From the NCBI GenBank assembly GCA_002159075.1, contig LZRT01000066.1, positions 29,907 through 93,906 of the forward strand: a stretch of 64,000 bases of DNA, given 5' to 3'. The translations under genes were made by a program, and so were the position numbers. This DNA is from Bacillus thermozeamaize (lineage in GTDB: Bacteria > Bacillota > Bacilli > ZCTH02-B2). The notes under the pieces are model-generated. The model was not told where the DNA came from, did not search any database, and saw only the letters and a list, made by a program, of their open reading frames with translations. How positions within the stretch are numbered: the stretch's first letter is position 1; every line of letters starts with the position of its first letter. This document shows, piece after piece, positions 1 to 10,230 of the stretch.

Positions 1-1114
1 CATCACGGTAGCTCATCCGCTCGACCGTACGGATCACACTGGGAAAAATGGCATGGTTGACCACTTCGCCCTGCGGATTAATCTCCATTTCGCAACTGAT
101 GGTCAGCCGGTCGACCCGCGGATGCAGGCTGCAAATCCCGTTCGACAGACGCGGCGGCAACATGGGGATCACGCGGTCAACCAGATAGACACTGGTGCCT
201 CGGCGGTAGGCCTCCCGATCCAAGGCGCTCCCTTCCTTGACATAGTAACTGACATCGGCGATATGCACGCCGAGAAGCCAGTTGCCGTTCGGGAGGCGTT
301 CGACCGAGACGGCATCATCCAGGTCTTTGGCATCCTCCCCGTCTATCGTGACAATCGATTTGCCGCGCAGATCCTTCCGCTGGGCTATCTCTTCCGCCGC
401 GACCTCCTCCGGCACCTGCTCCGCCTCGGCCAGCACCTCAGCGGGAAATTGCTCCGGCAAGTCATACTTGCGGATGATGGAAAGGATATCCACCCCGGGC
501 TCATGCTTGTAACCCAGGATTTCAATCACTTCTCCTTCCGCGCTCAAGCGCTTTTCAGGATATTTGGTGATTCGGACCACCACTTTTTGCCCTTCCTGCG
601 CCTGACTGGAGGCCCCCTGGGGAATCAAAATGTCTGTCGTGATCCGCCTGTCATCCGGAATCACAAACCCAAAATGGCGTTCATCCCGATAGGTTCCCAC
701 CACGGTCTGGTTGGCCCGCTTGAGAATCCGGACAATTTCCCCTTCCGCGCGCCCATCACGGTTTCTCTTCTGCACCCGCACCAAAACCGTATCGCCATGC
801 ATCGCCCCTTTCATATCCAGGGCATGAATGTAGATATCTTCCTCGGCCTCCTCTTCCGGGATCACAAAGCCGTACCCTTTGGGATGGGCCTCCAGCCGGC
901 CGCGCACCAGATTCATCCGTTCCGGCACGCCGTAACGGTTGGAACGGGTGCGGACAATCTTCCCTTCTTCCTCCAACCGGGTAACCAGCTGCACCAATTC
1001 CTTGAAGTCGGCGGCACTCTCCAGCCCAAATGCCGCCTCCAGCTCGTGAATCGTCAATGGCTTGTAGGCTTCCTCCCGCATAAATTCCAGCAATTCCTCT
1101 TCCGTCATGGGCAT
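1..1114 (-). CDS. rnr: Ribonuclease R, N-terminal part (cut by window edge)
   Basis: Processive 3'-to-5' exoribonuclease that degrades structured RNA and takes part in tmRNA-linked decay. About 371 N-terminal residues are visible: a winged-helix region (MTEEELLEFM..., residues 1-70), two cold-shock/OB domains (a VRGRLEAHPKGYGFVIP stretch is typical) and the beginning of the RNB catalytic domain (FPSVIRTVERMSYRD at the left edge). The catalytic aspartates and S1 domain region lie partly outside the window. Three in-frame ATGs occur at the start; the one at 1114 has AAGGAG nine bases upstream and is preferred. It is the last visible gene of the eno-secG-est-rnr order seen in many Bacilli. Identification is firm; the only uncertainty is the exact start. 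Confidence 0.95.
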   Translation of the reverse strand, partial: MPMTEEELLEFMREEAYKPLTIHELEAAFGLESAADFKELVQLVTRLEEEGKIVRTRSNRYGVPERMNLVRGRLEAHPKGYGFVIPEEEAEEDIYIHALDMKGAMHGDTVLVRVQKRNRDGRAEGEIVRILKRANQTVVGTYRDERHFGFVIPDDRRITTDILIPQGASSQAQEGQKVVVRITKYPEKRLSAEGEVIEILGYKHEPGVDILSIIRKYDLPEQFPAEVLAEAEQVPEEVAAEEIAQRKDLRGKSIVTIDGEDAKDLDDAVSVERLPNGNWLLGVHIADVSYYVKEGSALDREAYRRGTSVYLVDRVIPMLPPRLSNGICSLHPRVDRLTISCEMEINPQGEVVNHAIFPSVIRTVERMSYRD

Positions 1115-1156
1115 CTGCATTCGCTCCTTATGTCTCCTCCGTCATATCGTTCTTTC

Positions 1157-1915
1157 TTATTGTTCACTCAAACAACGGCGGATAAACTCCTCAACCTCCT
1201 CAAATACCTGCTGCCGCTCCCTGTCCAGGGTCAGGATATGGCCGGAATTGCTGTACCAGCGTAATTGTTTATCCGTGGAACCCAGCGCATCATAGATGTA
1301 TTGGGCACTCCTGGGACTCACCGTTCGGTCCCGGGTCCCCTGCATGATCAATGCCGGAACCTGAATACGCGGCAGCAGCCTTTTCACCTCTTTCATCAAC
1401 CGGTACAGATGGGCCGCCGACTTGACCGGCGTCCGGTCATAACTCCATTTGTATGCTTCCACCTCCGGGTTGGGATCCCTGCCGATATGCTTCTGATACC
1501 GGTAAATCGGATAAACCCACCTGGAGAGCCCGATCAGGCGCTCGTAAACAAAGACCGGCGCGGCCATGGCAACGACGCCTTGGACGGGCTGGTTGGCCGC
1601 CAATTTCAGGGCGAGCAACCCTCCCATCGACAAACCGATGACAAACAGGTTTGAAGTGTCTGCCCTCTTCAGCCGCTGATACCCCTCCAGGACACTGGCC
1701 CACCAGTCGTCCGCCGTGGTCCTCTCCAGATCTTCCGCCCGTGTCCCATGCCCTTTCAGGAGAGGCGCATGAACGGTATACCCGCGCTGGTGAAAATAGT
1801 CGCCCAGGAGGCTCATTTCCGCGCAAGAACCGGTAAACCCGTGAATCAGGAGGAGGCCGACCGGTTTTGTCCCCTGAAGAAAGAAAGATTCCGGCGAGCG
1901 GGCATGAATGCGCAT
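1157..1915 (-). CDS. est: Carboxylesterase (Est30-type alpha/beta hydrolase)
   Basis: Serine hydrolase of the alpha/beta fold acting on short-chain esters, about 252 residues, the usual length of the Geobacillus Est30 family. Visible motifs are the oxyanion stretch LLIHGFTGS near residue 25, the nucleophile elbow GLSMGG (serine), the acid in GTRDRTVS and the histidine in SGHILTLD. The frame extends further upstream, but the ATG at 1915 has GGGGGAG four bases before it and starts just ahead of the conserved core. It lies between secG and rnr, the conserved Bacilli position. Physiological substrate is unknown; a role linked to membrane or lipid ester turnover is only inference. Confidence 0.92.
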   Translation of the reverse strand: MRIHARSPESFFLQGTKPVGLLLIHGFTGSCAEMSLLGDYFHQRGYTVHAPLLKGHGTRAEDLERTTADDWWASVLEGYQRLKRADTSNLFVIGLSMGGLLALKLAANQPVQGVVAMAAPVFVYERLIGLSRWVYPIYRYQKHIGRDPNPEVEAYKWSYDRTPVKSAAHLYRLMKEVKRLLPRIQVPALIMQGTRDRTVSPRSAQYIYDALGSTDKQLRWYSNSGHILTLDRERQQVFEEVEEFIRRCLSEQ

Positions 1916-2059
1916 GGTACTCCCCCTCTTTGTTCGCACAACAACGTCATGATCGTACTGATCGTACTGTATCCGGAAAAAAGAAAAACAGCAAGAAAGA
2001 AATGCGCTTCCCTGCTGTTCCATGGATAAGGACGGAATGTTCGTTGTATCCGGCAACCA

Positions 2060-2290
2060 TCACAGGAAATACCCTAGCAGTACCGTCAGAATGAAAAAGG
2101 CCACCCCAAATACGATCGTCAGACGGTGCAACAGCGCATCGATACCCCGCGCTTTCTGCTTGCCCAACAGCTGTTCCGCGCCACCGGCGATCGCGCCCGA
2201 CAAGCCGGCGCTCTTTCCTTCCTGCAGAAGCACCGTAGCAATGACTCCCAAGCATGAGATGACCAGCAAGGTGATGAGCAATGGGATCAT
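2060..2290 (-). CDS. secG: Preprotein translocase subunit SecG
   Basis: Small membrane subunit of the SecYEG translocon. The 76-residue protein has two hydrophobic segments (about residues 2-20 and 55-75) joined by a glycine-rich cytosolic loop with the family motif [20 protein letters not shown]. The ATG at 2290 is chosen over an upstream one because GGAGGT lies seven bases before it and the hydrophobic core begins immediately. A promoter can be seen about 40 bases upstream, so it may be transcribed independently of eno. Confidence 0.93.
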   Translation of the reverse strand: MIPLLITLLVISCLGVIATVLLQEGKSAGLSGAIAGGAEQLLGKQKARGIDALLHRLTIVFGVAFFILTVLLGYFL

Positions 2291-2329
2291 GCACTCTACC
2301 TCCTCCAAACGCTCCACAAACACGCCAGT

Positions 2330-2359
2330 ATTTTAGCATACTTCAAGAGAGACTGGCAA
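2330..2359 (-). promoter_or_regulatory. Sigma-A promoter for secG
   Basis: On the minus strand TTGCCA, an 18-base spacer and TAAAAT with an extended TG motif (TGCTAAAAT). It sits about 40 bases upstream of the secG start. Seen by eye only; no transcript data. Confidence 0.55.
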
Positions 2360-2399
2360 GGAAAAGCCATCACCGCCTTTTCGTCTTACATGCGCCCAT

Positions 2400-2443
2400 A
2401 AAGAAAAGAGACCTCCCTGAACACATGAGGTTAGGGGAGGTCT
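2400..2443 (-). terminator. Rho-independent terminator upstream of the secG promoter
   Basis: Nine-base-pair stem AGACCTCCC / GGGAGGTCT with a 17-base loop, followed on the minus strand by CTTTTCTTT. It could end minus-strand transcription coming from eno or from an antisense RNA to the toxin gene. The plus-strand flank is less T-rich. Confidence 0.6.
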
Positions 2444-2503
2444 GTCTCTTTGACTATCGATATCTATGGGATCGTCAATCTGATCATAATTTAACCAAAA
2501 GTA

Positions 2504-2533
2504 TTCAAAGTGTTATTATGGGGCTTGTACAAT
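2504..2533 (+). promoter_or_regulatory. Promoter of the holin-like toxin gene
   Basis: TTCAAA, 18-base spacer, TACAAT on the plus strand. Transcription would begin near 2540 and give a leader of about 55 bases before the toxin start codon, including the hairpin that covers the ribosome site. Confidence 0.55.
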
Positions 2534-2558
2534 AGGACGGCTCCTCAAGGGGGATCGG

Positions 2559-2592
2559 CTCACCTCTTTACCCCGCAAGGGAAGGGGGTGAG
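2559..2592 (+). promoter_or_regulatory. Leader hairpin sequestering the toxin ribosome-binding site
   Basis: CTCACCTCTTT (2559-2569) pairs with AAGGGGGTGAG (2582-2592) in an uninterrupted 11-bp stem that includes two G-U pairs, with a 12-base loop. The GGGGGTG Shine-Dalgarno at 2584-2590 is entirely inside the stem. Type I toxin mRNAs often hide their ribosome site this way; that this one does is inferred from the sequence. Confidence 0.65.
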
Positions 2593-2595
2593 AAA

Positions 2596-2703
2596 ATGAC
2601 AGTATATGAAGCAATCGCATTGATGATTGCTTTCGGCATGTTGATTGCCATGCTGTCAAATGATAGAAAAAGTAGATCACCCTTGAGCCTGGAGGGCTGG
2701 TGA
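2596..2703 (+). CDS. Putative holin-like toxin (type I toxin, 35 aa)
   Basis: A 35-codon gene encoding MTVYEAIALMIAFG... followed by a hydrophobic stretch and a short charged tail (SNDRKSRSPLSLEGW). The N-terminal pattern M-V-Y-E-A-L-x-L-M-I-x-F-G is that of the small holin-like toxin family of Bacillota, membrane peptides usually controlled by an antisense RNA. The tail is shorter and less hydrophobic than in longer relatives. It has a strong GGGGGTG ribosome site five bases before the ATG, a recognisable promoter, and stands alone on the plus strand between minus-strand genes eno and secG. Function as a toxin is inferred from family resemblance. Confidence 0.72.
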   Translation: MTVYEAIALMIAFGMLIAMLSNDRKSRSPLSLEGW

Positions 2704-2999
2704 TCTAACATTCCCTTCACTTGAGCCGACGCCCTTGTGTGGGCATCTATTGTACTTCGGTCATAGGTGTTGCCGCACCTACGGTCACTTTCATTGTACG
2801 TACGTTACCGGCAAAATAAACGTGTTTACCGTTATCCTGGCACATTTTGGGCAGATTGCCATGCAAAAGCATATCACCCTTGAACTTGACACCATGCATC
2901 TGTCATGTACCTACTTACCTACTTAGATATTACCACGGATGTTGAAAATGAACAACCTCGGGCGACACTGCCCCGGTGCACCGCCCCGGTCCACAAGCG
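2704..2999. other. Intergenic stretch downstream of the toxin, possible antitoxin RNA
   Basis: No convincing protein gene. A small stem TAGGTG-TTGCCG-CACCTA lies at 2764-2781. On the minus strand two TACAAT boxes (2749-2754 and 2793-2798) could serve as -10 elements of a convergent antisense RNA running into the 3' end of the toxin gene, but their -35 regions are poor. The enolase stop codon is at the right end. Confidence 0.3.
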
Positions 3000-4340
<1,341 letters not shown>

Positions 4341-4423
4341 TCACCGAACTCACATGCTCAACCTTGCACTCACAGTCCACGACCGCCTCAATGACGAGCG
4401 GCTCGATGAAAGTACGAACGTCC

Positions 4424-5968
4424 TCACTCCTCGCCGGCAATCATCGAACGGCCGGTCATTTGCGGAGGCTGCTCTATCCCCAGCAAATGCAACAAGGTGG
4501 GTGCCACGTCGGCCAGAATGCCCTCCTCCCGCAGCCGGATGCCCTTCTTTGTCACGATCATCGGCACGGGCGCCGTGCTGTGCGAGGTGACGGGATTGCC
4601 GTTGTCATCGATCATCGTATCGGCATTTCCGTGATCGGCGATGATCACGGCCACCCCGCCCTGGGACAGCACCGCATCCACCACTTTGCCGAGGCACTCG
4701 TCCACCGCCTCCACAGCCCGGATCGTAGGCTCCATCTTCCCGGAATGACCCACCATGTCCGGATTGGCAAAGTTGAGGATGATCACATCCTGCTCTCCTC
4801 GCTCCAGCTCTTGCAGCAACGCATCGGTTACCTCGTAAGCGCTCATCTCCGGCTTGAGATCGTACGTGGCCACTTTCGGAGAGTCAATGAGAACCCGCTT
4901 TTCGCCCGGAAAGGCGTTTTCCCGGCCCCCGCTGAAAAAGAAGGTGACGTGAGGATATTTTTCCGTCTCGGCGATTCTCAGCTGCCGCAACCCATGCTGG
5001 GAAACCACTTCCCCAAAAGTGTTGTCCAGATTGGTGGGTCTGTAGGCCACATACCCGTTGACCGTCTCGCTGAAATGGGTCAGGCAGACAAAGTGGAGAT
5101 CCCGCGGCCGCCCGGGTCCCCGGTCAAAGCCGCGAAAATCGTCATTCGTAAACGCTTGGGAAATCTGGATCGCCCGATCGGGGCGGAAGTTGTAAAAAAT
5201 CACGGCATCCCTGGAACGGACAAGCCCGACCGGCTTCCCTTGCTCATCCACGAGGACAGAGGGAAGCACAAACTCGTCATAAATGCCCTCTTCGTAAGAT
5301 GCCTCCAGGGCCTGGATCGGATCCCGCACCTTTCTCCCCTCTCCATAGACAAGCGCCCGGTACGCCTTCTCGGTCCGCTCCCAGCGCCGATCCCGGTCCA
5401 TCGCGTAGTAGCGGCCCTGGATCGTGGCAAACCGGCCGACGCCCAGCTCCTTCATCTTCGCAAGGGTCTGTTCAATGTAACGCCGCGCACTGTCGGGCGC
5501 CACATCCCGTCCGTCCAGAAAGGCGTGCACGTACACACGGGATAGCTGACTGCGCCTGGCCAGCTCCAACAGCGCGAACAGATGCTCGATATGACTATGT
5601 ACACCGCCGTCCGAAAGCAACCCAAACAGGTGCAACGCGGCATCTTCCCGCCTCACGTGTTCGATCGCCCGCAAAAACACCTCGTTTGTGAAAAAGCTGC
5701 CTTCCCGGATCGACTTGTTGACACGTGTCAGATCCTGATACACGATCCGCCCGGCGCCAATGTTCAGGTGGCCCACTTCCGAGTTCCCCATCTGGCCGTC
5801 CGGCAAGCCCACCGCTTCTCCGCTTGCCTGCAAAATGGCATGAGGATACTCCTGCCAATACCGATCAAAATTGGGTTTGCGGGCTTGCGCGACGGCATTT
5901 CCTTCCACCTGCTGGCGCCATCCGAATCCGTCCAGAATGATCAGTGCCACAGGTTTGGGCCGCTTCAT
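4424..5968 (-). CDS. gpmI: 2,3-bisphosphoglycerate-independent phosphoglycerate mutase
   Basis: Manganese-dependent interconversion of 3- and 2-phosphoglycerate. 514 residues, normal for the family. The N-terminal [10 protein letters not shown] contains a metal-binding aspartate, [17 protein letters not shown] the phosphoserine-forming nucleophile, [10 protein letters not shown] and [13 protein letters not shown] further ligands, and [11 protein letters not shown] the C-terminal metal site of the alkaline phosphatase superfamily. The frame is open further upstream, inside tpiA, but the ATG at 5968 starts directly before the conserved core and has AAGGGA upstream. It starts 16 bases after the tpiA stop, so the two are translated from one message. 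Confidence 0.96.
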   Translation of the reverse strand: MKRPKPVALIILDGFGWRQQVEGNAVAQARKPNFDRYWQEYPHAILQASGEAVGLPDGQMGNSEVGHLNIGAGRIVYQDLTRVNKSIREGSFFTNEVFLRAIEHVRREDAALHLFGLLSDGGVHSHIEHLFALLELARRSQLSRVYVHAFLDGRDVAPDSARRYIEQTLAKMKELGVGRFATIQGRYYAMDRDRRWERTEKAYRALVYGEGRKVRDPIQALEASYEEGIYDEFVLPSVLVDEQGKPVGLVRSRDAVIFYNFRPDRAIQISQAFTNDDFRGFDRGPGRPRDLHFVCLTHFSETVNGYVAYRPTNLDNTFGEVVSQHGLRQLRIAETEKYPHVTFFFSGGRENAFPGEKRVLIDSPKVATYDLKPEMSAYEVTDALLQELERGEQDVIILNFANPDMVGHSGKMEPTIRAVEAVDECLGKVVDAVLSQGGVAVIIADHGNADTMIDDNGNPVTSHSTAPVPMIVTKKGIRLREEGILADVAPTLLHLLGIEQPPQMTGRSMIAGEE

Positions 5969-5984
5969 GGCACATCCCTTCTTT

Positions 5985-6785
5985 TCACTGGTTACCCCTT
6001 CTTTTTTCGCTCGATTTGGAACGCTGGATAATCTGCAAGAACCGCTCCGGATCCAGGCTGGCCCCGCCAACCAGGACCCCGTCCACCTCTTGTTCGCCAA
6101 TCAGGGAGGAGATATTCTCCGGATCGACGCTGCCGCCATAAAGCAGCCGCAACCGTTCGGAAACCTCCCGGCCAAACCGGCTGGCTACATGCCGCCGGAT
6201 GCTGCCCAGGACCTGGCTGATTTCACCCGGGGTCGGCGTTCTCCCTGAGCCAATGGCCCAAATGGGTTCATACGCCACCACCATTTGGCCCGCCTGCTCC
6301 GGCCGCAACGGCTCCAATCCGGCCTGCACCTGGCGCAGCACTTTCTCCTCCGTCTGGCCACGGTCCCGCTCCTCCCTGTCCTCGCCAACGCACAGGATGG
6401 GCACCATCCCGTGCGCAAAGGCGGCAGCCACCTTGCGGGCCACTTGCTGATCCGTCTCGCCCATCAGCGTCCGCCGTTCAGAGTGACCCACGATGACGTA
6501 GCTCACTCCCCAGGCCTTTAAAAAGAGCGGACTGACCTCACCCGTATAGGCCCCCTTGTCCGCCCAATGGAGGTTCTGCGCCCCGATCGAGAGGCTGGCC
6601 CTGCGTACGGCAGGCAGATTCTGAAACGCTTCATACAACACGGAAAGAGAGGTAAAAGGCGGGCAGATCACGACTTCAATCCCCTCGGGCAACTCCTGGG
6701 TCAAAAAGCGCTGCAGAAAGGCGCGGGTCTCCTGAGGGGAATGATTCATCTTCCAATTCCCTGCGACAAGGATGGGCCGCGTCAT
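5985..6785 (-). CDS. tpiA: Triosephosphate isomerase
   Basis: Interconverts dihydroxyacetone phosphate and glyceraldehyde 3-phosphate. 266 residues as a TIM barrel; catalytic residues are seen as lysine in AGNWKMN, histidine in VGHSERR and glutamate in [13 protein letters not shown], and the phosphate loop is [11 protein letters not shown]. The start codon follows the pgk stop with no gap, with GGAGG eleven bases upstream inside pgk, indicating translational coupling. The C-terminus is slightly extended and basic ([10 protein letters not shown]). Confidence 0.97.
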   Translation of the reverse strand: MTRPILVAGNWKMNHSPQETRAFLQRFLTQELPEGIEVVICPPFTSLSVLYEAFQNLPAVRRASLSIGAQNLHWADKGAYTGEVSPLFLKAWGVSYVIVGHSERRTLMGETDQQVARKVAAAFAHGMVPILCVGEDREERDRGQTEEKVLRQVQAGLEPLRPEQAGQMVVAYEPIWAIGSGRTPTPGEISQVLGSIRRHVASRFGREVSERLRLLYGGSVDPENISSLIGEQEVDGVLVGGASLDPERFLQIIQRSKSSEKRRGNQ

Positions 6786-7970
6786 TTACGCCTGATCCTC
6801 CAGCACGGCTACGCCCGGCAGGATCTTGCCTTCCATGAATTCCAGGGAGGCGCCGCCGCCGGTTGAGATATGTGTGATGGCATCTGCCACGCCCGCCTTT
6901 TCGACAGCGGCCGCCGAATCTCCCCCGCCGATGATGGTGGTGGCCTGCGTCTCCGCCATCGCCCTGGCGACCGCAAAGGTTCCGGAAGCAAACGGCTTCA
7001 TCTCAAAAACGCCCATTGGTCCGTTCCAGATGACTAACGCAGAGGACTGAATCATCTCCCGATAGCGGCTTGCCGTTTCCGGGCCGATATCCAAGGCCAT
7101 CCAGCCTTGGGGAATCGCATCCGCCGCCACCGCCCGGGTCTCCGCGTTGGATGAAAGGCGATCCGCCGCCACCACATCACGCGGAATCTCCAGCTGGATT
7201 CCTCTCTCCTCGGCAAGCGCGAGCAGGCGCTTGGCCACCTCCACCTTGTCCTCTTCGTACAAGGAGGCGCCGATGTCAAATCCTTTTGCCTTCAGAAAGG
7301 TATTGGCCAGGCCGCCGCCGAGCAAGAGGCGGTCCACCTTTTGCAGCAGGTTTTCGATGACGCCGATTTTATCCTTGACCTTGGCTCCCCCGATGATGGC
7401 GGTAAAGGGCCGCTGCGGTGATTGCAGTGCGTTTCCAAGAATTTCCAGTTCCTTCTGCATCAAAAACCCGGCGACAGCCGGAAGGTAATCCGCCACACCT
7501 GCCGTCGAAGCATGGGCACGGTGTGCCGTGCCAAACGCATCGTTGACGTACAGTTCAGCAAGACTGGCCAGCTGCTTTGCAAAAGCGGGATCGTTGGCCT
7601 CCTCGCCCGGATAGAAGCGGATATTTTCCAGCAGCACCACATCCCCGGGCGCAAGGGACCGGCAGGCCATCTCCACCGACTCACCGACCGACTCCGGCAG
7701 GGCACGCACCGGTTTCCCCAGCAGCTCCGCAAGACGCTCAGCCACAGGGGCCAGCCGCAGTGAGTCATCCACCTTCCCTTTCGGTCTTCCCAGGTGACTG
7801 ACGAGAATGAGCCTCGCTCCCTGTTGAAGCAGGTATTGAATCGTGGGAAGGCTGGCCCTGATCCGGGTGTCATCGGTGATTTTCCCGTTCTCCATCGGCA
7901 CGTTGAAATCCACCCGGCAGAGAACGCGCTTGCCAGCCAATTCCACATCTGCTATGGTTTTTTTCTTCAT
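6786..7970 (-). CDS. pgk: Phosphoglycerate kinase
   Basis: Transfers phosphate between 1,3-bisphosphoglycerate and ADP. 394 residues, complete. N-terminal [19 protein letters not shown] and [10 protein letters not shown] are the substrate-binding signatures; the nucleotide side shows the [14 protein letters not shown] stretch, NGPMGVFE and the C-terminal [12 protein letters not shown] and [10 protein letters not shown]. It is preceded by its own likely promoter in the 103-base gap after gapA, so it can be expressed apart from gapA. The GGGGAG ribosome site is about eleven bases from the ATG, longer than ideal. Confidence 0.97.
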   Translation of the reverse strand: MKKKTIADVELAGKRVLCRVDFNVPMENGKITDDTRIRASLPTIQYLLQQGARLILVSHLGRPKGKVDDSLRLAPVAERLAELLGKPVRALPESVGESVEMACRSLAPGDVVLLENIRFYPGEEANDPAFAKQLASLAELYVNDAFGTAHRAHASTAGVADYLPAVAGFLMQKELEILGNALQSPQRPFTAIIGGAKVKDKIGVIENLLQKVDRLLLGGGLANTFLKAKGFDIGASLYEEDKVEVAKRLLALAEERGIQLEIPRDVVAADRLSSNAETRAVAADAIPQGWMALDIGPETASRYREMIQSSALVIWNGPMGVFEMKPFASGTFAVARAMAETQATTIIGGGDSAAAVEKAGVADAITHISTGGGASLEFMEGKILPGVAVLEDQA

Positions 7971-8003
7971 ACAACCGTTCGCTCCCCTTTAGTCACTGCA
8001 CGC

Positions 8004-8063
8004 AACGTTTTCGTTACGAGATTGATCCATGACGATTCTACCAGAATTCGACACGGATGCCAA
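8004..8063 (-). promoter_or_regulatory. Internal promoter ahead of pgk, with a small palindrome
   Basis: TTGGCA (8058-8063), 17-base spacer, TAGAAT (8035-8040) preceded by TG, an extended -10. About a dozen bases after the expected start point is the palindrome AACG-TTTT-CGTT (8004-8015), possibly an operator. Separates gapA expression from pgk-tpiA-gpmI-eno. Confidence 0.55.
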
Positions 8064-8073
8064 ACCGCTTTTG

Positions 8074-9099
<1,026 letters not shown>

Positions 9100-9105
9100 T
9101 CACCG

Positions 9106-9819
9106 TTAGTGTGTCCTGCTTGCCGAACAATTTGCACGCGCTGCCTGCTGGACAATTTGCACGCCGGAACTGGTTCCGATGCGGCTGGCACCCGCCTGGA
9201 TCATCCGCACCGCATCCGCATAGGTGCGAATGCCACCCGACGCCTTTACGCCGATCTGCTGCCCTACGGCACGTCTCATCAGCGCCACCTGAGCGGCCGT
9301 GGCTCCCTTGGGGCCGAAGCCGGTCGACGTCTTGACAAAATCGAGGCCGCAAGCGACGGCCATCTGACAGAGGCGGATCAGTTCCTCATCCGTCAAATAG
9401 CAGGTCTCCAGGATGGCCTTGAGCACGAGATGCCCATCGGCTCGTTCCTTCAACCGGCGAAACGCCGTCATTTCTTCCTCCACCTTTGGCCAATCGCCGT
9501 TTTTCACATGGGCCAAATTGGTCACAAAGTCCAGCTCGCAAGCCCCCCGCGCCACCGCCTCCTCAGCCTCCAGCAGCTTCACGCCGCAGGAATGAAGGCC
9601 CAACGGGAACCCGATCACCGTACATACCTTGACATCCGCACCGGCCAATTCCCTGACGGCCAGGGAGACATAGTGAGGATGGACACACACCGCGCAAAAC
9701 AGATAGTCCCTGGCCTCCTGACACAAGTCCCGAATCGCTTCCTCGGTGGCGGCCGGATGTAATAGTGTATGGTCAATCACCCGGTGAATGTGCCTGACAA
9801 CAACTCCCTCTTCCGCCAT
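9106..9819 (-). CDS. deoC: Deoxyribose-phosphate aldolase
   Basis: Class I aldolase that splits 2-deoxyribose 5-phosphate into acetaldehyde and glyceraldehyde 3-phosphate, the substrate of the following gene product GapA. 237 residues with RVIDHTLL at the N-terminus, the Schiff-base region VLKAILETCYL and the second lysine in VKASGGIRTYADA. A gap of about 30 bases separates it from gapA, suggesting co-transcription. In many Bacilli this site between the glutaredoxin-like gene and gapA holds cggR. An intrinsic terminator lies immediately upstream (9843-9876). The ribosome site AAAGGAG is about eleven bases from the ATG. Confidence 0.94.
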   Translation of the reverse strand: MAEEGVVVRHIHRVIDHTLLHPAATEEAIRDLCQEARDYLFCAVCVHPHYVSLAVRELAGADVKVCTVIGFPLGLHSCGVKLLEAEEAVARGACELDFVTNLAHVKNGDWPKVEEEMTAFRRLKERADGHLVLKAILETCYLTDEELIRLCQMAVACGLDFVKTSTGFGPKGATAAQVALMRRAVGQQIGVKASGGIRTYADAVRMIQAGASRIGTSSGVQIVQQAARANCSASRTH

Positions 9820-9842
9820 GGACTGCCTCTCTCCTTTCTGAT

Positions 9843-9876
9843 TGCAAGAAAAAACGGTAGCTTTCCTGCGCTACCG
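9843..9876 (-). terminator. Intrinsic terminator between grx-like gene and deoC
   Basis: Stem CGGTAGC / GCTACCG (9855-9861 and 9870-9876) with an 8-base loop, followed on the minus strand by TTTTTTCTTGC. The stem overlaps the stop codon of the glutaredoxin-like gene. Only about 25 bases separate the T-run from deoC, too little for a promoter, so it may act as an attenuator or partial terminator. Confidence 0.7.
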
Positions 9877-10152
9877 CTCCCGATCCACACTTTCCTTCCC
9901 TGCCACCGCCCGTCCCTGGCGCGCCTCCAGCGCCTTCCGGAAGCGATAGCGACTGACCCGCGTGACCAGTACCTCTTCGCCGTCAATCGCCACCACCGGA
10001 ATCCTGGAGGAATACTTCTCCAACAGCACCGGGTCCTCGTCAATATTGACCTGCCGGAACTGAAACTCATAGTCCTCTGCCAGCGCCTCGATATCCTGCC
10101 TGGCTTCCTCACAAAGCGTGCATCCCGGACGCGTGTACAACGTCACTTCCAC
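9871..10152 (-). CDS. Glutaredoxin-like thiol protein (DUF836 type)
   Basis: 93-residue thioredoxin-fold protein starting EVTLYTRPGCTLCEEA; the C-T-L-C pair at about residues 11-14 is a redox-active CXXC and VPVVAIDGEEV is the cis-proline region. Likely a small thiol-disulfide reductant; partners are unknown. It lies 78 bases after rpoN in the same direction. It ends in an arginine- and lysine-rich tail that overlaps the terminator stem. The family assignment is good, the physiological role open. Confidence 0.85.
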   Translation of the reverse strand: MEVTLYTRPGCTLCEEARQDIEALAEDYEFQFRQVNIDEDPVLLEKYSSRIPVVAIDGEEVLVTRVSRYRFRKALEARQGRAVAGKESVDRER

Positions 10153-10230
10153 GCCAGTTCCATCCCCTTTGTTTCATGTGATTTCCATGCCATTTCCTCG
10201 CTCCCTCCCTGTCCTAACCAGCCGCTTCGC

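Noticed and set aside
53..1264. Long plus-strand open frame of 403 codons at the left edge
   Set aside because: It is the antisense of rnr; the minus strand gives a clear RNase R sequence, the plus strand no family motif.
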